Assembly: GCA_040385525.1 (NCBI GenBank)
Contig: JAZKHE010000004.1
Location: 124,001-188,000 of the forward strand
Origin: JAZKHE01 sp040385525
GTDB lineage: Bacteria > Bacteroidota > Bacteroidia > UBA4408
Reading direction: 5' to 3'
DNA: 64,000 nt
Shown: piece after piece, positions 45,721-55,006 of the stretch
Layout: each line of letters opens with the position of its first letter
Numbering within the stretch: position 1 is the first letter of the stretch
The notes under the pieces: generated by a model
What the model was told of the DNA's origin: nothing
Databases searched by the model: none
Seen by the model: the letters and a program-made list of their open reading frames with translations, nothing else
Program-made: the position numbers and the translations under genes

Positions 45721-47184
45721 ATGTATCCATTTACTATACGCGGAGATAAAATTAATTCACAAGATGAATTTTGCGAATACTTTAAAAAAGCTGCCCATTG
45801 GGGACCAATGCATCGTAAAAACGAAAGTTATATAGATGATATTTTTGACGAAATTGATACTTGGAAGGATAAAGACGCGTATAATTTTTTAATGGACGAA
45901 GCATCGTTAGTTGGTGCAAAATTATTAGCTACCGAAACCGATTCACAAGTAATTTTTTTTATCCGTCATTTTGTTGGAGGCAAAGCAGGGTTAGTTTATA
46001 ATGCTGCTTGCCAAAGAATTATAAACGATGCTAGTTTTTTTGATAGTACACTAGAAAAATATGCAGCTGAAAACATAAAAGAATTAGCTCAAAATTGCGA
46101 CGACAAAGAACTAAAAAATAAATTAAAAGAAAAACTAGAGCAAAAAGGAGATCTAGTTACTTTGTTTAAATCGTATATGGACGAGCACAATGAAAAAATG
46201 ATTGATTTATTTTATAGTCTCGCAGAACAAAAACGTATTGAAGGTTCAGTTGTTAGTAGGTTTGCAATAATTCTGTATTCAAGATTCGAAAGCCGTGTTA
46301 ACGAGGTTTTACATAAAGTTCAAATATGTGATATATCAATTAAAAGGCCTTTTTTTGAGCAAGTGAGAGAGTGCTTTGCTATTCGCATTAATGCTTCAAA
46401 AACTAAAATATTTGGACAAGAAATTGTTGATTTTGATAGAGATGTTCAAACTTATAAATACAATCCTAGTTCTGCCTCTCCAATAAAAAACAACTCGTAT
46501 CCGTTTGTATTTGCAAGAGGCGAAGTAACTAATTTTAATTATTTTTCAAACCATTTTCAATATGTTGCCGAAACATTAAATCGCGATAATATTGAGAATA
46601 CTGTTAATTACATTAATAGAATTTGTAAAGCAAATTCTTTTATTACAACTGAATTAAATAAAGCAATTGAAAATGTTTTTCTAAATTCTACAAGCGTCGA
46701 ATCCATAGTATTTTCTTGTGAGCTCGCACTCGTGTTAGGAAACGAAAACACTTATATTGCTGCAATACAAAGAGCCACAAAAGAAGGTACAAACTTTTAT
46801 TGCTACACCTTTCAATATAATTTATTTTTAAAATTAATTGAACTTGGCTTTAAAGTTAACGATACAAGCCAAAGAGAAATGTTAATTCAATTTCTTTTAT
46901 TTAACAAAGAGCCTAAATTAGTTTTAAAATATTGTGTAGAAAGTAATGATGCAAGATTATTATCGATATTTAAAACAGCAGTAAAACAATGTTACATTGG
47001 TGATGATTTAGCTCGACAAATTGCTGAAACAATTGTAAAAAACAATCCCGACAAAATTTTTGAAGCTTGCGATATGGCTAAATATTTTTTTATGGATAGC
47101 TACAAAAATGAATTTAAAAAAGTATTTAGTAATCACTTACCACAAAACATATCTGATATTGAAAGTAGAATTTTTAAAAAATAA
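45721..47184 (+). CDS. Hypothetical alpha-helical protein
   Basis: A 487-residue cytoplasmic protein without a signal peptide, rich in helices and in Phe, Asn and Lys. It has no motif that I recognise; the helical repeats in the C-terminal half (e.g. EMLIQFLLFNKEPKLVLKYC) may be HEAT/TPR-like. It lies just after a low-complexity repeat tract and is followed at 11 bases by a YwqK-like gene. Confidence 0.7.
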   Translation: MYPFTIRGDKINSQDEFCEYFKKAAHWGPMHRKNESYIDDIFDEIDTWKDKDAYNFLMDEASLVGAKLLATETDSQVIFFIRHFVGGKAGLVYNAACQRIINDASFFDSTLEKYAAENIKELAQNCDDKELKNKLKEKLEQKGDLVTLFKSYMDEHNEKMIDLFYSLAEQKRIEGSVVSRFAIILYSRFESRVNEVLHKVQICDISIKRPFFEQVRECFAIRINASKTKIFGQEIVDFDRDVQTYKYNPSSASPIKNNSYPFVFARGEVTNFNYFSNHFQYVAETLNRDNIENTVNYINRICKANSFITTELNKAIENVFLNSTSVESIVFSCELALVLGNENTYIAAIQRATKEGTNFYCYTFQYNLFLKLIELGFKVNDTSQREMLIQFLLFNKEPKLVLKYCVESNDARLLSIFKTAVKQCYIGDDLARQIAETIVKNNPDKIFEACDMAKYFFMDSYKNEFKKVFSNHLPQNISDIESRIFKK

Positions 47185-47195
47185 TACCTATTAAA

Positions 47196-48107
47196 ATGAA
47201 CATACGAATTTTATTTCTATTAACATTTATTTTTTCGATTAAAATATGCGTTTCACAAACAACTACTTTGTTTTTAGATACTATGTATTACATTAATGGT
47301 GTAGAAACAAAAGATAAAATAAAGGAAGAAGGCTTATTACAAAAAGGTCTTAAAACTGGTACTTGGAAACGATGGTATTCAAACGGACAATTAGCAAATG
47401 AAACAGAATATACCATTTATCATAAAAATGAAATTAAAATTTGTTATGATGTTCGCGACTTAAACGGTCAAACTTTTGATACCACGAATTTAAAAAACAA
47501 CATAAATGAGTTTTATTCCTTTGCAACGGGCAAATGGATTAATTATTATGACAATGGTAAAATTGAGTCTAAAGGACTTAATAAAAAACAAGCTATTTTA
47601 AAAATAAATTTTATAGAAGCTGCTACCCCAAATGGAGAGTTTTATATTGCCTCTACTTTTTCTGACCCAGAACCAATGAAACATGGTAATTGGATTTATT
47701 ATGATTACCAAGGTAACATTAGTGAATTATTTAGCTATGTTAATGGTTATACTATTTTTCAATCGTATGGAAATTATGAGGTAAATCTACAAAAGGAAAT
47801 TTGCGCAAAATGGAAACTAACCAGTTTAGATGAATTTATTAATGAAAAATATGCACCTGAAATAAATTTCACATCTGATTTGTTACTGGAATTTAAAACT
47901 GATAGCACATGCAATTTTTACAGCATAGATACTGAAAATCCTATTAAAATATCATCTGGTAATTGGAAAGTAAATAATGACACTCAACAATTACTATGCT
48001 CAACTTCTATTTTTAAAAACACTTTAATCATTATTCACGAAAATAAATTAAAAATAATTGAAACTAAAAACGACACTACTAAAATTTATCAATTTAAAAA
48101 AGAATAA
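47196..48107 (+). CDS. Secreted MORN/YwqK-like protein with lipocalin-like C-terminus
   Basis: A 303-residue protein with a signal peptide (ending ICVSQT) and MORN/YwqK-type repeats: GLKTGTWKRWYSNGQLANETEY, GKWINYYDNGKIESKGL and HGNWIYYDYQGNISELFSYVNG. The C-terminal 120 residues (AKWKLTSLDEFI...LLEFKTDSTCNFYSID...SGNWKVNNDTQQLLCS) look like a lipocalin-type barrel. Despite the database label antitoxin for this repeat family, its signal peptide argues for an envelope role. Confidence 0.72.
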   Translation: MNIRILFLLTFIFSIKICVSQTTTLFLDTMYYINGVETKDKIKEEGLLQKGLKTGTWKRWYSNGQLANETEYTIYHKNEIKICYDVRDLNGQTFDTTNLKNNINEFYSFATGKWINYYDNGKIESKGLNKKQAILKINFIEAATPNGEFYIASTFSDPEPMKHGNWIYYDYQGNISELFSYVNGYTIFQSYGNYEVNLQKEICAKWKLTSLDEFINEKYAPEINFTSDLLLEFKTDSTCNFYSIDTENPIKISSGNWKVNNDTQQLLCSTSIFKNTLIIIHENKLKIIETKNDTTKIYQFKKE

Positions 48108-48145
48108 AAAAAGCACAATTTCTAGTTTAGAAATTGTGCTTTTTT
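48106..48145. terminator. Bidirectional terminator
   Basis: AAAAGCACAATTTCTA pairs with TAGAAATTGTGCTTTT around loop GTT, with A- and T-runs on both sides. It lies between the convergent YwqK-like and DUF2911 genes and can serve both. Confidence 0.85.
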
Positions 48146-48165
48146 AAATAAATTATTTACTAATA

Positions 48166-49065
48166 TTATTTTTTCTTAGCTGGAGCAACTGCCCATTCTT
48201 TAATTGCAGCTTCTACATCATCTTTATAAAAAAAGTTATCTGGATTTTTATCGCCCAATTCTTTAGCTTTTACAGCTAATGCATGCGCTTCTTTTGTCAT
48301 ACCTTTTGCAGCAACAATTTTTGCTTTGTACCATGTGTTATACCAATCTTGTGTTAATGCTAAACTCAAATCAATGTATTTTAAAGCTGCATCATAATCT
48401 TTTGGAGTTTCGTACATGTAACGCGCTGCAGATGCGTATGAGCGCCAAGTTCCGCCCAAAGTTTTATTAATATTTTCTGTAGCTTGTTTAGCTGTGCCTA
48501 ATTTAATTGGTAAGCTAACTCTTACTTTCTCCCACTCTAAATCAATGTTTGCAGCATCATCAGTAGAATTAGAAACTATAAAAGTCATTCTTTCTCTGTT
48601 AGAAATTGTTTCTGCTTTTACACTTGTTCTAACAACATCTTCTTCTTGTTTGTAACCATCGCTACCCCACAATTCCGTATTTTTATTTAAAATAACAGTC
48701 CACATTACTTTTCCAGGAATGTAGAACAAAGAATAACTTCCCGCAGGAACGGTTACATCTTTAGATATTAAATCTCCGTTTACTAATAATTCAGATTTTA
48801 TTACTACGTCTTTAGAAAAATTAACTGAAGTTGCTTTGTTTGCTCCTGCTCTCCAAACTTCGTTGTAAGGCACTAAATCGCCCCAAATTGTTCTTCCTTT
48901 TACAGCTGGTGAGCTATAATCTATTGTAATATCGGTTAAACCAGCAGTTTGAACCAATTTAGCTTTTGGGCTTGGTTGTGGCAATTGCAATTGTGCTGAT
49001 GCGCTTGTTGTTTGCGCAAAATAAGCCGCAACAACTAATGATAAGGTAACGATTGTTTTCTTCAT
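48166..49065 (-). CDS. DUF2911 secreted protein
   Basis: A 299-residue protein with a signal peptide (ending SASAQ) and the DUF2911 domain: QPSPKAKLVQTAGLTDITIDYSSP, GRTIWGDLVPYNEVWRAGANKAT and PAGSYSLFYIPG. The C-terminal 80 residues are helical and TPR-like (ALKYIDLSLALTQDWYNTWYKAKIVA). The family is common in Bacteroidota and of unknown function. Confidence 0.88.
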   Translation of the reverse strand: MKKTIVTLSLVVAAYFAQTTSASAQLQLPQPSPKAKLVQTAGLTDITIDYSSPAVKGRTIWGDLVPYNEVWRAGANKATSVNFSKDVVIKSELLVNGDLISKDVTVPAGSYSLFYIPGKVMWTVILNKNTELWGSDGYKQEEDVVRTSVKAETISNRERMTFIVSNSTDDAANIDLEWEKVRVSLPIKLGTAKQATENINKTLGGTWRSYASAARYMYETPKDYDAALKYIDLSLALTQDWYNTWYKAKIVAAKGMTKEAHALAVKAKELGDKNPDNFFYKDDVEAAIKEWAVAPAKKK

Positions 49066-49156
49066 AATTTATGTAATTAATGTGTTTAGTTTGATAAAGT
49101 AACAAGTTTACAAAATATATGTTTAAACACATTTTATATTTTGTTAATTTTTGTTG

Positions 49157-49254
49157 AAATCCATTTTCTATACGTTTAATTAATTTATAAATTGCAGAAA
49201 AAAATTATTGAACCACTATTATTATTTTCAGATTAATATTTTTATTATTTCTTA
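49157..49254 (+). repeat. Copy A of a ~100-base direct repeat (degenerate stomatin 5' end)
   Basis: This stretch matches 49877-49982 closely: the first 47 bases differ at two positions only, and the last 20 are nearly identical. The later copy contains the promoter-like region and the first 49 bases of the stomatin gene; in this copy the ATG of that frame is lost. It lies directly before the ATG of the 195-residue gene. Confidence 0.75.
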
Positions 49255-49258
49255 ATAA

Positions 49259-49846
49259 ATGATTTTTAAAATTTTACCAATATTAATCCTGTTATTTGGT
49301 ACAGCTATTTGTAAAAATAGAGATACTGTACCAAGTTATAGTTACAAAAATTTAATATACGCTGGTAATGCAATTAGAGGTTTTGCTGCATTTGATCACG
49401 TAGGAAAAAACAATATTATATATGTTATTAACAGAACTGAATTAGGCTATTATTTTAAGCCAAAAATTTCTGTTGGCACTGCTTTCAATTTTTCACAATT
49501 AAGTAGTAATTTATATTCGCTTTCATACTTACAACATGAAAATTCCATTTTTATTAAATTTCATCCACTTAAAAAAAAGAGATTTAACTCTTTATGGCTT
49601 ATAAATCAAATAAGCATAGCTAATTCTCATTTTGATTTTATTGACAAAGAAGAGAAATATTTTTTTGCTTATACACCAGGCATAGGTTTAAATCTAATAT
49701 TTAATAAAACAAAATTTGGTTTTACAATGAATTGTATGGCAAACATTCCTCTAAAACCAAATTATAGTTACCCAACAATTTATTTTGGATCACAACCGTT
49801 TAGAATCGAAGGCTTTGTTGGTCTTATTTATTTTATAAATAAATGA
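49259..49846 (+). CDS. Hypothetical outer-membrane-barrel-like protein
   Basis: A 195-residue protein with a signal peptide (MIFKILPILILLFGTAIC region) and an alternating hydrophobic pattern (TELGYYFKPKISVGTAFNFS, GIGLNLIFNKTKFGFTMNC, FRIEGFVGLIYF) typical of small outer membrane beta barrels. The family is not recognised. It is placed between the two copies of a ~100-base repeat, so it may have been brought in by duplication or insertion and may use the copied promoter region. Confidence 0.65.
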   Translation: MIFKILPILILLFGTAICKNRDTVPSYSYKNLIYAGNAIRGFAAFDHVGKNNIIYVINRTELGYYFKPKISVGTAFNFSQLSSNLYSLSYLQHENSIFIKFHPLKKKRFNSLWLINQISIANSHFDFIDKEEKYFFAYTPGIGLNLIFNKTKFGFTMNCMANIPLKPNYSYPTIYFGSQPFRIEGFVGLIYFINK

Positions 49847-49876
49847 GTGTAATATGGCTAAATTATTTTTATTTTT

Positions 49877-49982
49877 AAATCCATTTTCTTTACGTTTAAT
49901 TAATTTATATATTGCAGAAAAAAAATCAAACTTATGGGACCACTAATAATTATTTTAGGAGTAATATTTTTATTATTTCTTA
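49877..49982 (+). repeat. Copy B of the ~100-base direct repeat (stomatin promoter and start)
   Basis: Includes a promoter-like TATATTGC at 49908-49915 and the ATG of the stomatin gene at 49934 with its first 16 codons. Copy A lies exactly 720 bases upstream for the first half of the repeat; one gap of 8 bases is needed around the start codon. Confidence 0.75.
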
Positions 49983-50872
49983 TGTTCAGTTTTAGAACTG
50001 TACAACAAGGTAACATTGCAATTGTTACCATTTTTGGAAAATACAGGCGAATTATGACTCCGGGTTTAAATTTAAAAATTCCAATAATTGAAAGTATTTA
50101 CAAACGAATTTCAATTCAAAATCGTTCTGTAGAGTTAGAGTTTACAGCTACTACGCAAGATCAAGCAAACGTAAATTTTAAAGCAATGATTTTGTTTGCT
50201 GTTTTAAATCAAGAAGAAAACACATTAAAAAATGTTGCCTTTAAATTTATTGATGAGCGTAACTTAATGCAAGCTTTAATAAGAACTGTTGAAGGTTCAA
50301 TTCGTGCATTTGTGGCCACTAAAAAACAAGCTGAAGTACTTTCATTACGTACCGAAATTGTTCAAGAAGTAAAAAGTCATTTAGATAATACCTTAGAAGA
50401 ATGGGGCTACCATTTAATAGATTTACAATTAAACGATATTGCTTTTGATGAAGCAATTATGCGCAGTATGGCGCAAGTTGTGGCAAGTAACAACTTAAAA
50501 GCTGCTGCCGAAAACGAAGGTCAGGCTTTATTAATTACTAAAACTAAAGCTGCTGAAGCCGAAGGAAATGCCATAAAAATTGCTGCGGCTGCTCAAAAAG
50601 AAGCATCGCAATTACAAGGACAAGGAGTTGCATTATTCCGTCAAGAAGTTGCAAAAGGTATGTCTGAAGCCGCTAAAGAAATGAAAGTTGCCGATTTAGA
50701 TTCATCGTTAATTTTATTTACAATGTGGACAGAAGCTTTAAAACATTTTGCTGAAAATGGCAAAGGAAATATGATGTTTTTAGATGGTTCGCCCGAAAAC
50801 ATGAAAAGAACTATGCAACAAATGATGGGAATTACAAAAGGTGTAGATACTTTTGATAATACTCAAAATTAA
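49934..50872 (+). CDS. SPFH/stomatin-family (slipin) membrane protein
   Basis: A 312-residue protein with one N-terminal membrane helix (about 3-20) followed by an SPFH/band-7 domain (FRTVQQGNIAIVTIFGKYRRIMTPGLNLKIP) and a helical C-terminal region with an Ala/Glu-rich stretch (AAENEGQALLITKTKAAEAEGNA). Family members form oligomeric scaffolds in the membrane. There is no adjoining NfeD gene. The ATG is inside copy B of the direct repeat. Confidence 0.9.
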   Translation: MGPLIIILGVIFLLFLMFSFRTVQQGNIAIVTIFGKYRRIMTPGLNLKIPIIESIYKRISIQNRSVELEFTATTQDQANVNFKAMILFAVLNQEENTLKNVAFKFIDERNLMQALIRTVEGSIRAFVATKKQAEVLSLRTEIVQEVKSHLDNTLEEWGYHLIDLQLNDIAFDEAIMRSMAQVVASNNLKAAAENEGQALLITKTKAAEAEGNAIKIAAAAQKEASQLQGQGVALFRQEVAKGMSEAAKEMKVADLDSSLILFTMWTEALKHFAENGKGNMMFLDGSPENMKRTMQQMMGITKGVDTFDNTQN

Positions 50873-50884
50873 AATAGTTCACTC

Positions 50885-50924
50885 AAAAAAAAGCCTTGTT
50901 TTAGCAATAAAACAAGGCTTTTTT
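50885..50924 (+). terminator. Terminator after the stomatin gene
   Basis: AAGCCTTGTTTTA pairs with TAAAACAAGGCTT around a short loop (GCAA), flanked by A-run and T-run. Confidence 0.9.
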
Positions 50925-50965
50925 AATTTATTTACTTTTCATTTTTTCAATAAAGCGAATTATCT

Positions 50966-50973
50966 TATATTTG
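50966..50973 (+). promoter_or_regulatory. -7 element TATATTTG that sets the start of the E1 gene
   Basis: An exact TAnnTTTG match. Transcription should begin near 50980, after the TTG at 50977 but before the ATG at 51007, so the ATG is the better start for the dehydrogenase. Confidence 0.45.
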
Positions 50974-51006
50974 TAATTGAGGTATTATCCGAAAACTGAA
51001 CCTATT

Positions 51007-53433
51007 ATGAGCAATACAGCCTTAAATTCCTTAAAAAAGGAAATGACATTTGAAGAGTTTAAAAAAAGTGTTTTAAACGATTTTAGAATTGCGAACGAGA
51101 GTCGTGAAGCAAGTTTACTTGGAAGAAAGGAAGTATTAACTGGCAAAGCAAAATTCGGAATTTTTGGAGACGGAAAAGAAATTGCGCAATTAGCAATGGC
51201 TAAAGTTTTTAGAGATGGAGATTTTAGATCGGGTTACTACAGAGATCAAACCTTTATGTTTGCAACTCAAAATTTAAGTATTAAACAATGGTTTTCTGGC
51301 TTATACGCACACACCGATGTAGATTTTGAACCAACTAGCGCTGGTCGTCAAATGGGTGGACATTTTTCTACGCGCAGTATTGATCAGCATGGAAACTGGA
51401 AAAACTTAATGCAACAAAAAAATTCATCAGCAGATATTTCTCCAACAGCAGGACAAATGCCCCGACTGTTAGGTTTAGCACAAGCTTCAAAAATATATCG
51501 CGAAAACACATTGTTGCATACAGATGAATTTTCGAATTTTACAAATAAAGGAAACGAAATAGCTTTTGGTACAATTGGCGATGCCAGTACATCTGAAGGA
51601 TTGTTTTGGGAAACTATAAACGCAGCTGGTGTTTTAAAAGTGCCTATGCTTATGTCTGTTTGGGATGATGGACATGGAATTTCTGTATCAAAAGAATTTC
51701 AAACTACAAAAGCAAGTATTTCTGAAGCTTTAAAAGGAATGCAACGCGAAGGAAACGGGCCAGGTTACGAAATTTTTAAAGCAAAAGGTTGGGATTACGC
51801 AGGCTTATGCGAAGTATACGAAAAAGCTTCAACCGTTTGCAGAGAACAACATGTACCTGTTTTAGTTCACGTAGAAGAAGTTACACAGCCGCAAGGTCAC
51901 TCCACATCGGGTTCACACGAGCGTTATAAATCGAAAGAAAGATTAGCTTGGGAAACCGAATTTGATGGCATTAAAAAAATGCGCGAATGGATTTTGCAAA
52001 ATGCAATTGCAACTGAAGCTGATTTAATTTTAATTGAAACAGAAGCAAAAAAATTAGTTCGCGAATCAAAATCAACAGCGTGGACAGATTACCTTACTCC
52101 TATTAAAAATGAAGTAAGCGAAATAATTCAATTGCTAGATGCTTGTGCACAATCACACTCAGCTTTAAGCGAACAAATTAATAAAATAAAAAGCGATTTA
52201 ACAGCAATAGTAGAACCTATTCGTAAAGATATTTTAGTATCAGCACGCAGAGTTAATTACCTTTTAATTAACGAAAATTCTGATGCTAAATCTAATTTAA
52301 AACACTTTATTAATAAAGCACACAACGAAAATAATACAAGATACAGTTCTCACTTACATAGCGAATCACAAAAATCTGCTTTAAACATTAGCGCAGTAGA
52401 ACCAACGTATTCAGCTAATGAAGTAGTTGTTGACGGCAGAGAAATTTTGCGCGATAACTACGATGTTATTTTAAGCAAATATCCTCAAGTTTTAATTTTT
52501 GGAGAAGATGTTGGTAAAATTGGTGGTGTAAATCAAACTTGCGAAGGCTTACAAGCAAAATATGGCGAATTAAGAGTTAGCGATACAGGTATAAGAGAAG
52601 CAACAATTGCTGGTCAAGCTATTGGAATGGCAATGCGTGGTTTGCGTCCAATTGCAGAAATTCAATATTTAGATTATTTGTTGTATGCTATTCAAATTTT
52701 AAGCGACGATTTATCTACTTTACAATACAGAACAAAAGGTGGACAAAAAGCTCCTGCAATTATTAGCACTCGTGGTCACCGTTTAGAAGGCATTTGGCAC
52801 AGTGGTTCTCCAATGGGCATGATTATAAATTCAATTAGAGGAATGCACGTTTGTGTACCACGAAATATGACAAAAGCAGCAGGTTTTTATAACTTATTGT
52901 TAGAAGCCGATGAACCCGCAATTGTAATTGAATGTTTAAATGGTTACCGTTTAAAAGAAAAACAACCAACCAATTTAGGCGAATTTAAAACACCATTAGG
53001 TATTCCAGAAACTTTAAATTCTGGTAACGACATAACGCTTGTAACCTACGGTTCGTGCTGTAGAATAGCTGCTGATGCTGTAAAACTTTTAGAAGAAAAA
53101 GGAATTACAGTTGATTTAATTGATGTGCAAACATTATTACCATTTGATATTCATCATTCAATTGTAGAGTCTGTTAAAAAAACAAATCGTTTAGTAGTTT
53201 TAGACGAAGATGTTCCGGGTGGAGCAAGCGCATTTATTTTACAACAAATTTTAGAAGAGCAAGAAGCTTATAAATATTTAGATGCTAAACCAATAACAAT
53301 TACTGCCAAAGCACACCGACCAGCTTATGGAACAGATGGCGATTATTTTAGCAAACCAAGTGTAGAAGATGTGTTTGAAATAGTGTACAATGTTATGTAC
53401 GATGCAAAACCAAGTATTTTCCCTTCTATGTAG
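51007..53433 (+). CDS. Fused E1 alpha-beta 2-oxoacid dehydrogenase
   Basis: From ATG 51007 the protein has 808 residues. The N-terminal half is an E1 alpha subunit with the TPP motif GDASTSEGLFWETINAAG near 188 and HGISVS; the C-terminal half from about residue 470 is an E1 beta subunit (FGEDVGKIGGVNQTCEGLQ, DTGIREATIAGQAIGMAMRGLRPIAEIQYLDYL, PVGVTP-like end FKTPLGIPETL). It decarboxylates a 2-oxoacid and passes the acyl group to an E2 lipoyl protein. Branched-chain 2-oxoacids are the likeliest substrate, not proven. No E2 or E3 is adjacent. The alpha and beta halves, separate in most bacteria, are joined here. Confidence 0.88.
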   Translation: MSNTALNSLKKEMTFEEFKKSVLNDFRIANESREASLLGRKEVLTGKAKFGIFGDGKEIAQLAMAKVFRDGDFRSGYYRDQTFMFATQNLSIKQWFSGLYAHTDVDFEPTSAGRQMGGHFSTRSIDQHGNWKNLMQQKNSSADISPTAGQMPRLLGLAQASKIYRENTLLHTDEFSNFTNKGNEIAFGTIGDASTSEGLFWETINAAGVLKVPMLMSVWDDGHGISVSKEFQTTKASISEALKGMQREGNGPGYEIFKAKGWDYAGLCEVYEKASTVCREQHVPVLVHVEEVTQPQGHSTSGSHERYKSKERLAWETEFDGIKKMREWILQNAIATEADLILIETEAKKLVRESKSTAWTDYLTPIKNEVSEIIQLLDACAQSHSALSEQINKIKSDLTAIVEPIRKDILVSARRVNYLLINENSDAKSNLKHFINKAHNENNTRYSSHLHSESQKSALNISAVEPTYSANEVVVDGREILRDNYDVILSKYPQVLIFGEDVGKIGGVNQTCEGLQAKYGELRVSDTGIREATIAGQAIGMAMRGLRPIAEIQYLDYLLYAIQILSDDLSTLQYRTKGGQKAPAIISTRGHRLEGIWHSGSPMGMIINSIRGMHVCVPRNMTKAAGFYNLLLEADEPAIVIECLNGYRLKEKQPTNLGEFKTPLGIPETLNSGNDITLVTYGSCCRIAADAVKLLEEKGITVDLIDVQTLLPFDIHHSIVESVKKTNRLVVLDEDVPGGASAFILQQILEEQEAYKYLDAKPITITAKAHRPAYGTDGDYFSKPSVEDVFEIVYNVMYDAKPSIFPSM

Positions 53434-53449
53434 ATAAAACACTTATTTA

Positions 53450-53486
53450 AAAAAAAACTTTCGTTGCTTAACGAAAGTTTTTTTTT
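53450..53486 (+). terminator. Terminator after the E1 gene
   Basis: AAACTTTCGTT pairs with AACGAAAGTTT around a GCTT loop, with a long T-run. Confidence 0.88.
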
Positions 53487-53675
53487 GCCTAAAATCAAAC
53501 AATACAACAAGTATCGATACACATAAACATAATTTTGTTCTGTTATATTTTAAAATAACGAAATTTTCAATTGTTATAAATCTCTTAACGCAGTAGTGTT
53601 AACTACTTAATTTAAGTTAATAAATTTTTTTATTCAACTTTTTTTTCTAATATTGTTTAAGAAATTATCACCAAT

Positions 53676-54656
53676 ATGAAAAAACTGCTACTTCTACTTA
53701 CTTTAACACTTGCAGTTTATACTCAATTATTTGCAGCTACACTAACTGCTGTTTCGGGTAACTGGAGCGATCCAGCTACTTGGGGAGGTGTTTTACCTCA
53801 AAGTGGAGATATTGTTATTATACCAGAAGGAATTACCGTAGATGTTGATGCTATGTTTGGAACCTTTGATAATTTTAGGTTAGAGGTGTATGGTACTTTA
53901 AACTTTATTGGAGGCAAAAAAATAACCTTAACTGCTAACGGACAAGTTTATATCTCTCCAACAGGGACGATAACTGGAGGAAATGGAGGGTCGCAGTTTG
54001 AAATTGGCGGAACAGATATTTATGTTGGAGGAAATGGAGGTCAAGCTACAGGAACTTTGATAGGTCCTTTAGATTGCGGTTCTGGTGGTTGTGGCACTTC
54101 AACCGTGCCTATTAAATTAATATCTTTTACAGCGTCAAAAACTACTGATGGAGTATTATTAACTTGGGTTACTGAAACTGAAACTAATAACGAATTTTAT
54201 TCGATTGAACGTTCTGCTGATGGAATCAATTTTGAAGTTGTTGGTAAAGTGAAAGGTGCAGGAAATAGTATTTATTCAACAGAATATACTTATTTAGATA
54301 AGCCACTTCAATTTGGAACTATTTATTATCGTTTAAAACAAACAGATTACAATGGTGATTTTGAGTATTTTGATATGATAACCGTTTACAACGAAATGGA
54401 TACTAATAAACCTGTTTTATTTCCAAATCCTAGTAATGGTTCTAATATTAAGTTTTATTATCACAATACATCATTAGCTAATTTAAGATTAGAAGTTACT
54501 TCTATTGCTGGCACCGTAATCTACGAACAAAAATTTGAAAATAATCAAGAATACATTTCACAAGAAATTGATTTAACTTCAATTAAAAAAGGATCTTACT
54601 TTGTTAATGTGTATCAAGGTGATGAAGTTGTAAATCACAAATTGGTGGTAAACTAA
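53676..54656 (+). CDS. T9SS-secreted protein with G8-like domain
   Basis: A 326-residue protein: signal peptide (ending QLFAA), a G8/CEMIP-like beta region (SGNWSDPATWGGVLPQSGDIVIIPEGITVDVDAMF) to about residue 115, a short Gly/Cys linker, a fibronectin-like region (VPIKLISFTASKTTDGVLLTWVTETETNNE...), and a T9SS type A sorting domain (VLFPNPSNGSNIKFY ... KKGSYFVNVYQGDEVVNHKLVVN). It is exported to the surface; the ligand is unknown. Its stop abuts that of the convergent small gene. Confidence 0.85.
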   Translation: MKKLLLLLTLTLAVYTQLFAATLTAVSGNWSDPATWGGVLPQSGDIVIIPEGITVDVDAMFGTFDNFRLEVYGTLNFIGGKKITLTANGQVYISPTGTITGGNGGSQFEIGGTDIYVGGNGGQATGTLIGPLDCGSGGCGTSTVPIKLISFTASKTTDGVLLTWVTETETNNEFYSIERSADGINFEVVGKVKGAGNSIYSTEYTYLDKPLQFGTIYYRLKQTDYNGDFEYFDMITVYNEMDTNKPVLFPNPSNGSNIKFYYHNTSLANLRLEVTSIAGTVIYEQKFENNQEYISQEIDLTSIKKGSYFVNVYQGDEVVNHKLVVN

Positions 54657-54911
54657 TTACCCTAACGAAATACTTTCAAAAGCAATATTATTGGTTTCCC
54701 GCATTTTAATAAATGAATTCAAACATTTTTGAATAAAGTCTTCATTTATAAGCTTTTTTAAATCTTCTACATCTTTTATCAAATAGTCGAACTCGCTTAG
54801 TTTATAAGTTTGTTCGTAAGTGTCTTTCTCAACTTTTACGATATATTTTTGGTTCATGTAAAAAATACTAATCTTACACGATGGATGATTTATTTCTCCT
54901 ATTACTCTCAT
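54657..54911 (-). CDS. Small hypothetical cytoplasmic protein
   Basis: An 84-residue protein with no signal peptide and a mixed strand/helix pattern: MRVIGEINHPSCKISIFYMNQKYIVKVEKD then helical YKLSEFDYLIKDVEDLKKLINEDFIQKCLNSFIKMRE. The family is not recognised, though the shape is shared by short Bacteroidota proteins. Its stop is directly next to the stop of the T9SS protein gene. Confidence 0.7.
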   Translation of the reverse strand: MRVIGEINHPSCKISIFYMNQKYIVKVEKDTYEQTYKLSEFDYLIKDVEDLKKLINEDFIQKCLNSFIKMRETNNIAFESISLG

Positions 54912-55006
54912 AGTTTTATTTTAAAAAATTCTATTTGTTTGTTTCGGTTTTATATTTGTTATTCTCACAAAAAAGAGTTCTCCTTTATGATATATTAGCG
55001 TTCTCG

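Noticed and set aside
48166..49065. YwqK label taken as evidence of a toxin-antitoxin pair with the adjacent genes
   Set aside because: The YwqK-like protein has a signal peptide and its neighbours (orphan helical protein, DUF2911) show no toxin features.
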